Shown: positions 51,228-61,062 of the stretch, one piece after another | How positions within the stretch are numbered: position 1 is the first letter of the stretch | Layout: every line of letters begins with the position of its first letter | Source: Myxococcales bacterium | GTDB lineage: Bacteria > Myxococcota_A > Polyangia > Palsa-1104 > JAEUJZ01 | NCBI GenBank assembly: GCA_016794365.1 | Contig: JAEUKB010000023.1 | Coordinates: forward strand, 34,098 to 98,097 | DNA: 64,000 nucleotides | Direction: 5' to 3' | The notes under the pieces: model-generated | Databases searched by the model: none | What the model saw: the letters and a program-made list of their open reading frames with translations, nothing else | What the model was told of the DNA's origin: nothing | Translations under genes and position numbers: made by a program

Positions 51228-53834
51228 TTACTTGCCCTTGGCGGACAGCGCTTCTTTGATCATCGCGTCGAACTTCTCAAACGGATAGGCACCGGCAATC
51301 TTGCGACCGTTGATGAAGAAGGTCGGCGTGCCCATGCCACCACCGGGCAGGCTGTTGCCGTAGCTGAAGTCCGCTTCGACCTGCGACTTGTAGCGACCCG
51401 CATCGAGATCCGCCTTGAAGCGCGCGACATCCAGACCAATCTCTGCCGCGTACTTTTCCAGGCTCGCTCGGTCCAGTGCTCGCTGGTTGTCGAACAGCTT
51501 GTCGTGCATCTCCCAGAACTTGCCCTGTGCATGAGCAGCCAGTGCAGCTTCCGCAGCGGGCTTGGCATCCTGGTGGAACGGGAGCGGATAGTTGCGCCAC
51601 ACCACACGGACCTTGTCCTTGTAGGTGTCCTTGATCTTCTTCAGCGTCGGCACCACGCGCGAGCAGAACGGGCACTGGAAGTCCGAAAACTCGACGATGG
51701 TGACCGGCGCATTCTTGCTACCGAAGCTCGGACCCTCGCCCGGATCAACCTTGTAGACCGTCTTGTCGTTTTCTTCGTCGTCCGCCGCCGCCGGAGCCGC
51801 CGCCTTTTCGACGGCATTCTTCATGATCTCGTCGTAGACCTTGGCGGGCGTCAGCTTCTTGTTGGCCTTCATCAGCGCATCGACTTCTTTGAGCGCGTTA
51901 TCCACCGCGCCCTTGAACGCCTCAAACGGCTGCGCACCCGACAGGCTGTGACCGTTGATGAAGAACGCTGGCGTACCGTTGGCGCCGATCTTGTTGCCTT
52001 CGGCCATCTCGGCATCGACCTTGGCCTTGTACTTGCCCGAGTCGAGCGCCGCCGCAAACTTCTTCATGTTCAGACCCAGCTCTTGCGCGTACTTGTCCAG
52101 GTTCGGACGATCCAGCGCCTGCTGGTTGGCGAACATCTTGGCGTGCATGTCCCAGAACTTGCCCTGCTCATGAGCCGCCAGCGCCGCTTCCGCCGCGATG
52201 TGCGCGTTGTTGTGGAACGGCAGCGGGAGCTGCTTAAAGATCACGCGGACATCCTTGGGATATTCCTTCATCAGCTGCGTGATCGTCGGCTCCACCCGCG
52301 AGCAGAACGGGCACTGGAAGTCTGACCACTGCACGATCGTGACCTTCGCGTTGGCCGGGCCCTTCATCGGTGCATCGCCAACCAGTGCCTTGTAGATCGT
52401 CTTGTCTTCCGCCGGGGTCGGCTGCGCAGCGGGCTTCGGAGCTTCCGCCTTGTCTTTGCCGTCCTTGGTCAGCTCTGCGTAGATTGCGTCCGCCGCCGTG
52501 CCCGCCTGGAGCTTGGCATTGGCCAGCTTGATTTCGTTCTGGACGACCTTTTCAAAGTTCTCGAAGGGCTGCGCACCATGGAACGGCTTGCCATTGATGA
52601 AGAACGATGGCGTGCCACGCGCACCGAAGGAATTGCCCTCGGCCAGCTCGTCATCCACCACTTTCTTGAACTTGCCCGACTCCAGCGCGGCCTTGAACTT
52701 GCCGACATCCAGACCCAGCTCCGTCGCGTACTTGATCAGGCTGTCTTTATCCAGCGCTTGCTGGTTTCCAAACAGCTTGCCGTGCATCTCCCAAAACTTG
52801 CCCTGCTCGTGAGCAGCCAGCGACGCTTCGGCAGCAATGTGCGCGTTGTTGTGAAACGGCAGCGGAAGCTGCTTGAAGATGACGCGAACGTCCCCATCGA
52901 AGGTCTTGCGAAGCTGCGACAGCGTACCCTCGACCCGCGAGCAGAACGGACACTGGAAGTCCGAGTACTCAATGATCGTGACCTTCGCCGTCTTCGGACC
53001 CACCGACGGGCTGTTGCCCACCGGAACCTTGTAGACGACGTTCGGATCAGGCAGCCGGAACTCTGGCTTCTGCTGCGGCGCGGGCTTTTCTGCCGACGCC
53101 TGCTCCTTGCCGTTTTGGATGAGCGATGCGTAGAGCTGCTCGGGCTTGACGCCTGCTTTGATCAGCTTGGTCGCCGTCGCCAGCTCTTCGTCCACAATCT
53201 TGGCGAAGTTGTCATACGGCTGCGCACCCGACAGCGGACGACCGTTGATGAAGAACGCTGGCGTCCCGCGCGCTCCGAACTTGCTGGCTTCCGCCTGGTC
53301 GCGCTGAATCTGCTCGTCGTAGCGGCTCTTGTTCTGCGCCAGATCCGCCTTGAACTTGGCTACGTTCAGGCCGATTTCCTGCGCGAACTGCTCGAAGTGC
53401 TGGTCATCGAGCTGGTTTTGGTTTTGAAACAGCTTGGCGTGAAAGGCCCAGAACTTGTCATCGCCTTGCTCACGCGCGGCCATCGCTGCCCGCGACGCTG
53501 GCGCCGCATTCGGGTGGAACGGCAGCGGGTTGTGACGGAACGCCACCCGCAGGTCTTTGCCATACGAGCGCTTCAGCTTTTCCAGCGTCGGTTCCACCCG
53601 CGAGCAGAACGGACACTGATAGTCGGAAAACTCAACGATCGTGACCTTCGCCGTGGGCGAGCCCGTCACTGCCGCGTTACCGACCTGAATCTTATAGCGC
53701 TCGACCGAGGCATCCGGGGCTGCCGATGGCACCGGCTTGCTATCGACATCTCGGTCGAGATGCACGCGCTGCCCGACAAGGAAGCCGACAATCAGAGCAC
53801 CAATCGTGCTCAAGATGACGCCTGTCTTATTCAT
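51228..53834 (-). CDS. Membrane-anchored protein with four tandem DsbA-like thioredoxin domains
   Basis: From the ATG at 53834 the product is 868 aa. One N-terminal anchor (VILSTIGALIVGFLVGQRV) is followed by four repeats of about 213 aa, each with a 'VTI-x-(E/Q)-(F/Y/W)-SD-(Y/F)-QCPFCSRV' active site (CPFC near residues 74, 295, 508, 721) and a cis-Pro loop (GTPAFFING, GTPSFFING, GTPAFFING, GTPTFFING). The last domain has a GGG insert before that loop. Each repeat is DsbA/DsbG-like (Thioredoxin_4), normally a single-domain periplasmic oxidase or reductase. Acidic/Ala/Pro linkers of 20-30 aa join them. All four catalytic Cys pairs are intact. No DsbB or DsbD is nearby. Confidence 0.9.
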   Translation of the reverse strand: MNKTGVILSTIGALIVGFLVGQRVHLDRDVDSKPVPSAAPDASVERYKIQVGNAAVTGSPTAKVTIVEFSDYQCPFCSRVEPTLEKLKRSYGKDLRVAFRHNPLPFHPNAAPASRAAMAAREQGDDKFWAFHAKLFQNQNQLDDQHFEQFAQEIGLNVAKFKADLAQNKSRYDEQIQRDQAEASKFGARGTPAFFINGRPLSGAQPYDNFAKIVDEELATATKLIKAGVKPEQLYASLIQNGKEQASAEKPAPQQKPEFRLPDPNVVYKVPVGNSPSVGPKTAKVTIIEYSDFQCPFCSRVEGTLSQLRKTFDGDVRVIFKQLPLPFHNNAHIAAEASLAAHEQGKFWEMHGKLFGNQQALDKDSLIKYATELGLDVGKFKAALESGKFKKVVDDELAEGNSFGARGTPSFFINGKPFHGAQPFENFEKVVQNEIKLANAKLQAGTAADAIYAELTKDGKDKAEAPKPAAQPTPAEDKTIYKALVGDAPMKGPANAKVTIVQWSDFQCPFCSRVEPTITQLMKEYPKDVRVIFKQLPLPFHNNAHIAAEAALAAHEQGKFWDMHAKMFANQQALDRPNLDKYAQELGLNMKKFAAALDSGKYKAKVDAEMAEGNKIGANGTPAFFINGHSLSGAQPFEAFKGAVDNALKEVDALMKANKKLTPAKVYDEIMKNAVEKAAAPAAADDEENDKTVYKVDPGEGPSFGSKNAPVTIVEFSDFQCPFCSRVVPTLKKIKDTYKDKVRVVWRNYPLPFHQDAKPAAEAALAAHAQGKFWEMHDKLFDNQRALDRASLEKYAAEIGLDVARFKADLDAGRYKSQVEADFSYGNSLPGGGMGTPTFFINGRKIAGAYPFEKFDAMIKEALSAKGK

Positions 53835-54103
53835 TCCTAAACCTCTCTCAGGGGAATCGTCGTGATGCATGGCTTATGTGGCTTTGTACTTGGTGAAATG
53901 GACGGCTAGCGGTCTTTATTCCAGGGACCGATTGGTCGCTTAGCTTACACAGAAAAGACGCTTTTTTAGGGATGGATGTAGACCGAGCGAGCCTAGGTTC
54001 TCGCGGCCAGGATACAAAGCTACCTACGATTTGCAAGCATTGCGCGCTGCGACGCAGCCAGCCCTCACCGCTCTGACCTGGGAAAGTGCGGTATCCTCTT
54101 GCC

Positions 54104-57100
54104 ATGATTCAGTCTCAGCGACGCCTCTTTTTGCGGCTCGGGTGGGTGCCCGTACTCGTTTCGGCCTTGTGTCTGTGTCACTCCGCATGTGACCGCGATG
54201 AGGCTTCCCCGGTGAGCGATGCCCATGCCGCCACCGCGCAACCAAACGACAAGCCACCGCCAGGAAGGACGAGCATGCCCAGGAGTTCAGACTGGAAGAA
54301 GGTCGATTCGCTCATCGAGGACCAAAAGCTAGAGGAAGCACGCGCTCTCATCGGCAAGATCCGCGACGCCGCCCAAAAAAGTGGCAACGGCGAAGAATGG
54401 ACCGAGACGCTGATCAAAGATGTGCAGCTTCAGATCGGACTGCACGGCTATGAGACGGCAGTGCGCTTCCTGCGTGAGCAAAAGTGGCCGCAAGATGCGC
54501 TGTCGCAGGCCGCTCTCGAGCTGTACTACGCGCGCTCGCTGATGACGTATCTGTCCGCGTATTCGTGGGACATCGGACGCCGCGAAAAGGTGGACAGCAA
54601 AGAGCCCGTGGATCTGAAGGCGTGGACCAAAGAGCAGCTGTTCCTCGAAGCAGCGCGCTCGTATGAGCGGCTGTGGCAAAAGCGCGCCGAGCTGGGCAGC
54701 TTCCCGGTGAAGTCGCTTTCGCCCTACGTCACGCCGAACAACTATCCGGCCCACATTCGCGGCACGCTCCGCGATGCGCTGTCCTATTTGTTTGTAGAGC
54801 ACCTGGCCAATACCGAAGGCTGGACGCCCGAGCAGCTCAGCGATGTGTCACGGCCTCCGCTGACCACGCTCTTGCATGCGCCAGCGACGCCCGATCCAGG
54901 GGGAAAGTTCGATGATGTCAGCGTCCATCCGCTGAGCAAGCTCACGCGGGTGCTGTCCGACCTGGAAGCCTGGCACGCGCAGCAGGGACACGCCGATGCA
55001 ACCTTGGAAGCGCGCCTCGAACGAGTCCATCGCTTGCACAGCGCGTACTCCGTCGATTCGGACCGCACCCAGCTTACGGCCTACCTAGAGCAGCTGCTGC
55101 CGCTTCACCAAGGCCGAGAGTGGTGGGCTCGCGGACAAGCGATGCTCGCGCAGCTGGTTCGGGCCAGCGGCGACTTGGTGCGCGCGCACAGCCTGGCGGA
55201 GCAAGGGTACAAGGCATTTCCCACGTCTTACGGCGGCCAGAGCTGTCAGTCCCTGATGCAGCAGCTCGAAGCGCCTGACTTTCAGCTCGCGGGGATGCTG
55301 ATCGATGGCGCACGCAAGCGCTCGATCCAAGTGACGCACAAGAACATCGGCAAGCTCTACTTCCGGGCCTACGAACAAGACCTGAAGGCACGCGTCGAGT
55401 CTGCGAAGGACTACAACCTCCTGTGGGGCTATCAAGAGATGCGCGCGCTGGTCAGCAAGCGACCCAGCGCCGAGTGGGTGGTTGAGCTGCCGCAGACGCC
55501 CGACTTTCAGAGCCACACCACGTTTGTGACGCCGCCGCTCAGTGGTCCCAGCGCCTATGTGGTGATGGCGTCGTATCTGCCGAACTTCCCCGAAGAACAC
55601 AACCGCGTCCAAGCGCTGAACTTGATCGTTAGCGACCTGGTGCTGCATACCCGCACGAGAGGCAACAGCCTGGATGTGACGGTGGCATCGGGTGATTCAG
55701 GTCGTCCCGTCGAAGGCGCGCAAGTCCAGGTCTATCGTCAAAACTGGAACGAGCGACACAAGGTCATCGCGACGCAAAAGACCGATAAGACCGGCCTGGT
55801 TCGCTTTCCATCGGTTGGTAACTCGGGCGTGTTTGTGCTGGCAGAGCTTGGCAAGGAGCTGTCGGTCGAGCACCACACGATGTATCTGGGCAGCGAGCGC
55901 GAGCCGCCTACCCGCCAGGCGTCCTTGATCTTTACCGACCGCAGCATCTATCGGCCCAATCAGAAGCTGCTGTGGAAAGTCGTCGCGTACGAAGGACAGC
56001 AGCCCGAAGGCAAGCTGCACATTGCCAAGAACAGCGCGTTGCAGGTGCAGCTGTTTGACCCCAACAGCCAGATCGTAGCGACGGCGCAGGTCCGCACCAA
56101 CGAGTTTGGCACCGCCGCTGGAGAGTTCACGATTCCAACCGGGCGACTGCTTGGCAACTGGCGCATCGTCACCAGCAGCCACAGCGGCACCAGCTACATC
56201 AAGGTCGAAGAATACAAGCGCCCCACGTTCGAGGTCAGCTTCAAGGATCCGACGGCACCGCTAAGGCTCAACCGCGCCGCCACGCTGACGGGCGAAGCCA
56301 AGTACTACTTCGGCCTGCCGGTCAGTCAGGGCAAGATCAAGTGGCGGATCAAGCGCCAGACCTTCTATCCGTGGTGGTGGAGCTACTTTGGCTTCGGTGG
56401 CGGAGACGAAGGCGGCAGCGAACAGACCGTGGCCGCAGGCGTATCCGACCTTCGCTCAGACGGCACCTTTGACATCCAGTTCACCCCCGCAGCCGATGAG
56501 CGCCGGGGCAAGCACCTTCAGTATTCCTACGCGGTCAGCGCCGACCTGACCGATGAAGGGGGAGAGACTCGCTCGGCCAAGCGCAGCTTCCGGCTCGGCT
56601 TTGTCGCCGTCGATGCCACCATCGCAAGCGACGAAGGCTTTGTCCAAAAGGGCAAGGCAAGCAAGCTCACCATCCGTCGTCAGACCTTGGACGGCAGCCC
56701 GCGCGCCGGGGAAGGTCGCTATGAGCTGTTCACTCTCAAAGAGCCCAAAGAGACGCTGACGCCCGCCGAGCAAGCCCGGCCCGAGCCCAAGGATGACGAC
56801 GCAGCGCAGAAGCGCTACCGAACCCCCGGTGACAAGCAGTTCCCACGCTGGGATCAAAGTCGCCAGGCCGAGTCGATCCTCGCCACCTTCGCCGATGGAG
56901 AGCCCAAAGCAGCGGGCAAGCTCACCCATGGTGCCGACGGTGTGGCCGAAGTGACGCTGCCCGTGCTGCCGCCCGGTCTATATCGGCTCCGCTACAAGAC
57001 CCAAGACGAGTTTGGCGCGACCGCCGAAGCCTGGAAAGAAGTGGTCGTTGCCGAAGAAAAGAGCAAGGTGGCGCTGCCGCTCCTTTTGTCAGCGGAAAAG

Positions 57101-60100
57101 ACCCAAGTTTCGGTCGGTGGCACCGCGCGCGTGCTGATTGCTTCGGGACTGCCAAACCAGACCGTGTTCGTCGAGCTGTTCCGCGATGGCAAGCTGCTGG
57201 AACGGCGCATTCTGTCTGCCAGTCCGTCCACCATCTTGGAGCTTCCGGTCAGCGAGTCCGATCGCGGCGGCATCGGCGTGCGCGTCTGGGCGGTCCGTGA
57301 CCACCAGTTCCTCCAGCGCAACCTCTCGATCTTTGTTCCGTGGGACAACAAAGATCTTCGGCTGGCGTTTTCGACGTTCCGCGACAAGCTCCGGCCCGGC
57401 CAGAAAGAGACCTGGCGCGTCACCGTGCGTGGACCGCAGGATCAGGTGCTGGGCAAGGGCCTGGTAGAGCTGCTGGCGTACATGTACGACCGCAGCTTGG
57501 ATGTCTTTGCGTCGCACTCGCCGCCGAGCATCGCCAGCCTGTATCCGAACCGCAGCAGCATCAACTACGGACGCATCAACCTAGACAGCCAGCATCCGCA
57601 GTGGGTCTACTCGAACAACCTGCGGTCGAGCTTCCCTTCGCCTTCGCTGCATGGTGACCAGCTGGTGTTCCCCGACAGCTACGGCATCGGCGGACCGGGC
57701 TATCGCAACCGACAAGCCTTTGGTGGGATGCGCATGATGGCCCCGGGCGCGCCACCTCCGCCAATGGCCGCAGCCCCAGCCCCCAGCGTCACCCGCAGCG
57801 GAGCCATCGCACGCGAAGAATCCGCAGAGCCCGACGCCGAAGAAGCCACGGCCACGCTCGCCAAAAAGGATGCGTCCAAGGACTCCCCCAAAAAAGCGTC
57901 TGCCGCTGACCAGCCCAGCGCTGATGCAGGCAGCACGCTGCGTCAAAACTTTGCCGAAACCGCGTTCTTTGTGCCGCAGCTGCTGACCGAACCAGACGGG
58001 AGCGCCGCGATTGAGTTCACAGTGCCGGACTCGGTCACTTCCTGGAACGTCTGGATTCACGCGCTGACGCAAGACCTGTCCGGGGCCAGCCTGCGGCGCG
58101 AAGTCCGCACGGTCAAAGAGCTGATGGTGCGTCCCTACCTGCCGCGCTTTTTCCGCGAAGCCGACAGTGCCGACCTCAAGGTCATGGTGAACAACGCAGG
58201 CGACAAGCCGCTGTCGGGCAAGCTCCAGCTAGAGATCTTCGATCCAGAGACGCAAAAGAGCCTGCTCGACCGCTTCCAGGTGCGCGCCGGGCTTTTGCCC
58301 TTTGCGGTAGAGCCGGGCAAGAGCGTCAGCCTGACCTTCCCGCTGTCGGCCCCCGCGCAAGTCGGTGTCTATGCCTTCAAAGTCACGGCCCAGACCGCAG
58401 ACTTTTCAGATGGAGAGCTGCGTCCGCTGCCGGTTCTGCCGAGTCGCATGCACCTGGCGCAGTCTCGCTTTGTCACGCTGCGCGACAAAGATGCGCGGAC
58501 TTTGACCTTTGAAGACCTCAAGCGAAACGACGATCCCTCCCGCATTCATGAGCAGCTTGTCGTGACGCTGGACACCCAGCTCTTCTACACGGTGCTCAAG
58601 GCCCTGCCCTATCTGACCACCTATCCCTATGAGTGCGTGGAACAGACGCTCAATCGCTTCCTATCGACCGGGATTGTCTCGTCGGTGTATCGCGAGTTCC
58701 CGCAGGTTGCCAAGTCCGCCGAAGAGTTCAGCAAGCGAAAGACCCAGCTAGACACCTTCGATGCCAACGATCCAAACCGCAAGATGACGCTGGAAGAGTC
58801 GCCGTGGCTTGAGCTGTCCAAAGGCGGTCGCGAGTCGGGCTTGCCGCTTGTCAACACCCTGAATCCGCAGATTGCGCAGTCCCAGCGCGATGAAGCCCTC
58901 ACCAAGCTTCGCAAAGCGCAGACCGCATCGGGTGGCTTTCCCTGGTTCCCCGGTGGACCGCCCAGCCCGTACATGACGCTCTACCTGATGAGCGGCTTTG
59001 CCCGTGCCACAGAGTTCAAGATCGACATTCCCAAAGACATGGTCCAGCGCGGCTGGCAGTACCTCGCGGAGCACTTCCGCAAAGACTACGTATCGCTCAT
59101 GAAGAAAGAGGACTGCTGCTGGGAGTTTCTGACGCTCCTCAACTACGTCGCCACGTCCTATCCCGATGCGTCCTATACCGGCGATGCCTTAACGCTCAGC
59201 GAGCGCAAAGAGATCCTCGACTACACCTTCAAGAAGTGGCGCAAGCACTCTCCGTACATCAAGGGTCTGCTCGCGCTGACGCTCAAGCGAATGGGAAGGC
59301 CGCAGGATGCCAAGCTGGTGTGGGAATCGGTGATGGACTCGGCCAAGACCGTGCAGGATCAGGGGACGTTCTGGGCTCCTGAAGATCGCTCGTGGCTCTG
59401 GTACAACGACTCGATTGAATCGCATGCGTTTGCGCTGCGCGTGCTCATGGAAATCGATCCCCAGAACCCGAAGAAAGACGGCCTGGTGCTGTGGCTGCTG
59501 CTCAACAAAAAGCTCAGCCAGTGGAAGTCCACGCGAGCCACCGCAGAGGTCATCTATTCCTTGGTTCACTACCTGCGAGCGGACAAGTCGCTCGGTGTTC
59601 GCGAAGAAGCCACGGTGTCTGTCGGGCCGATGGTGCAGTCGTTTGCGTTTGAGCCAGACAAGTACGTGGGCAAGACCCAGATCATCCTTCCCGGTGCCCA
59701 GGTCGAGCCGCAGAAGCACCACACCGTGAAGGTCGAAAAGGCCACCAAGGGCTTCATGTTCGCGTCCGCAACGTGGCACTTTTCGACAGAGATGCTCCCG
59801 ACCGAAGGCAGCGGTGACTTCTTCCGCGTCGATCGCAGCTACTTCCTGCGCCAAAACACCGGCAAGGAGTGGACGCTGACCCCGCTTGCGGAAGGCACCG
59901 TCATTCAGCCGGGCGATCAGATCGAAGTCCAGCTATCCCTGCGCACCAAGCACGCCGCAGAATACGTACACCTGCGAGACCCACGCGCCGCCGGAATGGA
60001 GCCCGACACCACCGTCTCGCGCTACAAGTGGGATCAGGGCATCGGCTGGTATGAAGAAGTCCGCGACAGCGGCACAAACTTCTTCTTCGAGCAGCTCCCC

Positions 60101-60247
60101 GCCGGTCAGTACACCTTCAAGTACCGCCTGCGCGCCAACTTGGCCGGACACTTCCGCGTCGGTCCAGCCACCATCCAGTCGATGTATGCGCCAGAGTTTA
60201 CCGCGTACTCCGCTGGTCACCTGATCCACATCGGCGCACAGAAGTAG
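54104..60247 (+). CDS. Alpha-2-macroglobulin family lipoprotein
   Basis: From the ATG at 54104 the product is 2047 aa, longer than the approximately 1600-1700 aa usual for bacterial members. A lipoprotein signal ends in LCHSACDRD. Macroglobulin domains follow (YLGSEREPPTRQASLIFTDRSIYRPNQKLLWKVVAY is typical). A disordered Ala/Pro/Lys segment at about 1210-1290 may be the bait region. Then comes RQNFAETAFFVPQLLTEPDG, and the thioester motif PYECVEQTLNRF with Cys1511 and Gln1514. A receptor-like C-terminal domain ends the chain. The family traps proteases in the periplasm. The usual partner, a PBP1C gene, is not adjacent. Confidence 0.92.
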   Translation: MIQSQRRLFLRLGWVPVLVSALCLCHSACDRDEASPVSDAHAATAQPNDKPPPGRTSMPRSSDWKKVDSLIEDQKLEEARALIGKIRDAAQKSGNGEEWTETLIKDVQLQIGLHGYETAVRFLREQKWPQDALSQAALELYYARSLMTYLSAYSWDIGRREKVDSKEPVDLKAWTKEQLFLEAARSYERLWQKRAELGSFPVKSLSPYVTPNNYPAHIRGTLRDALSYLFVEHLANTEGWTPEQLSDVSRPPLTTLLHAPATPDPGGKFDDVSVHPLSKLTRVLSDLEAWHAQQGHADATLEARLERVHRLHSAYSVDSDRTQLTAYLEQLLPLHQGREWWARGQAMLAQLVRASGDLVRAHSLAEQGYKAFPTSYGGQSCQSLMQQLEAPDFQLAGMLIDGARKRSIQVTHKNIGKLYFRAYEQDLKARVESAKDYNLLWGYQEMRALVSKRPSAEWVVELPQTPDFQSHTTFVTPPLSGPSAYVVMASYLPNFPEEHNRVQALNLIVSDLVLHTRTRGNSLDVTVASGDSGRPVEGAQVQVYRQNWNERHKVIATQKTDKTGLVRFPSVGNSGVFVLAELGKELSVEHHTMYLGSEREPPTRQASLIFTDRSIYRPNQKLLWKVVAYEGQQPEGKLHIAKNSALQVQLFDPNSQIVATAQVRTNEFGTAAGEFTIPTGRLLGNWRIVTSSHSGTSYIKVEEYKRPTFEVSFKDPTAPLRLNRAATLTGEAKYYFGLPVSQGKIKWRIKRQTFYPWWWSYFGFGGGDEGGSEQTVAAGVSDLRSDGTFDIQFTPAADERRGKHLQYSYAVSADLTDEGGETRSAKRSFRLGFVAVDATIASDEGFVQKGKASKLTIRRQTLDGSPRAGEGRYELFTLKEPKETLTPAEQARPEPKDDDAAQKRYRTPGDKQFPRWDQSRQAESILATFADGEPKAAGKLTHGADGVAEVTLPVLPPGLYRLRYKTQDEFGATAEAWKEVVVAEEKSKVALPLLLSAEKTQVSVGGTARVLIASGLPNQTVFVELFRDGKLLERRILSASPSTILELPVSESDRGGIGVRVWAVRDHQFLQRNLSIFVPWDNKDLRLAFSTFRDKLRPGQKETWRVTVRGPQDQVLGKGLVELLAYMYDRSLDVFASHSPPSIASLYPNRSSINYGRINLDSQHPQWVYSNNLRSSFPSPSLHGDQLVFPDSYGIGGPGYRNRQAFGGMRMMAPGAPPPPMAAAPAPSVTRSGAIAREESAEPDAEEATATLAKKDASKDSPKKASAADQPSADAGSTLRQNFAETAFFVPQLLTEPDGSAAIEFTVPDSVTSWNVWIHALTQDLSGASLRREVRTVKELMVRPYLPRFFREADSADLKVMVNNAGDKPLSGKLQLEIFDPETQKSLLDRFQVRAGLLPFAVEPGKSVSLTFPLSAPAQVGVYAFKVTAQTADFSDGELRPLPVLPSRMHLAQSRFVTLRDKDARTLTFEDLKRNDDPSRIHEQLVVTLDTQLFYTVLKALPYLTTYPYECVEQTLNRFLSTGIVSSVYREFPQVAKSAEEFSKRKTQLDTFDANDPNRKMTLEESPWLELSKGGRESGLPLVNTLNPQIAQSQRDEALTKLRKAQTASGGFPWFPGGPPSPYMTLYLMSGFARATEFKIDIPKDMVQRGWQYLAEHFRKDYVSLMKKEDCCWEFLTLLNYVATSYPDASYTGDALTLSERKEILDYTFKKWRKHSPYIKGLLALTLKRMGRPQDAKLVWESVMDSAKTVQDQGTFWAPEDRSWLWYNDSIESHAFALRVLMEIDPQNPKKDGLVLWLLLNKKLSQWKSTRATAEVIYSLVHYLRADKSLGVREEATVSVGPMVQSFAFEPDKYVGKTQIILPGAQVEPQKHHTVKVEKATKGFMFASATWHFSTEMLPTEGSGDFFRVDRSYFLRQNTGKEWTLTPLAEGTVIQPGDQIEVQLSLRTKHAAEYVHLRDPRAAGMEPDTTVSRYKWDQGIGWYEEVRDSGTNFFFEQLPAGQYTFKYRLRANLAGHFRVGPATIQSMYAPEFTAYSAGHLIHIGAQK

Positions 60248-60349
60248 TCCGTTACCGCCGGGCGTCCGCCGCCTGGCTCCCGCCTCTCCACATCGCAGCA
60301 TCCCACCCGCGAATTCCTGTTCCCCCGCGCGACGGAGCTGGTCCGGATG

Positions 60350-60760
60350 TCACTTCCGCAGGGCCGCAGCTCTCGTCCTCTGCTCCGCGATCCACTGTCG
60401 CCCTTCCTCCACGGAATCTACGAACTGGACCCGAATGTGAGTCTGTCCAAGCAAAAGCAGCGCGCGCGTCACCAGCGTAATCAGCGTCTTTGCGAGCAGC
60501 GAGGCCCCAAATACGGCGGCACCTTGGAAGTTCTGGCCGCTGGGATTGAGCGCAGCTCTGCGACGCGCATCCATCGCAAAGCCCGTCATGCCGGTCGCGT
60601 CCATCAAGATCCAGTAGTGGTGCTTTTCCTGCGCGATCCGGTTGCCGATCTCAGTCAACTTCGAGATGTCAGCCGCTTGGATGATCCCGTTTATCACGAT
60701 GTGGATAAACCCATCCTCCACCTTGATGTGATGACGATCGGACATCCCGAAGGACATCAT
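60350..60760 (-). CDS. STAS/SpoIIAA-like protein
   Basis: AAGGACC precedes a double ATG at 60760/60757; the product is 136 aa. The order IKVEDGFIHIVINGIIQAADISKLTEIGNRIAQEKHHYWILMDATGMTGFAMDARRRAAL is that of a small alpha/beta SpoIIAA-like domain. The middle of the protein (FGASLLAKTLITLVTRALLLLG) is hydrophobic helix, and the end is VQFVDSVEEGRQWI. Such single-domain proteins are widespread in Myxococcota; the ligand or partner is unknown. Confidence 0.65.
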   Translation of the reverse strand: MMSFGMSDRHHIKVEDGFIHIVINGIIQAADISKLTEIGNRIAQEKHHYWILMDATGMTGFAMDARRRAALNPSGQNFQGAAVFGASLLAKTLITLVTRALLLLGQTHIRVQFVDSVEEGRQWIAEQRTRAAALRK

Positions 60761-61062
60761 CGCACGGTCCTTGCGGTGTTCAATACGCTCTGCGCGTGGT
60801 CTTTGCTCGGTGCGCATGCGGCTATCGGTCCGTGTCTGGTATCGCCAGCCTGTGGTCCACCTTGCATCACCGCGTCATGTCCTACGTCTGGCTTGTGACC
60901 TCTTTGCAGCCCCACCGGGCCCCCGTCATGCGCCACCGCAGAAAACACCCACAACCGACCCCGCAGCCACCGCTGGGCAGCACGGTTTCCCTGTCAGGAG
61001 AGCGGACTGCCGCTTCTTTGCCGCCAAACCACATCCGCTGCCCGTGATATGACGCGGCTACG
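60761..61062. other. 302-bp divergent control region
   Basis: This gap separates the leftward STAS-like gene from the rightward lipoprotein gene and must hold both promoters. I see no repeat, hairpin or convincing promoter box. Confidence 0.4.

Noticed and set aside
52578..53840. Plus-strand frame opposite the four-domain DsbA-like gene (420 aa)
   Set aside because: Its repeats mirror those of the real gene; no start signal or family.
60796..61047. Plus-strand small frame in the divergent control region
   Set aside because: Pro/His/Arg-rich with no conserved pattern; antisense in part to the start of the STAS-like gene.
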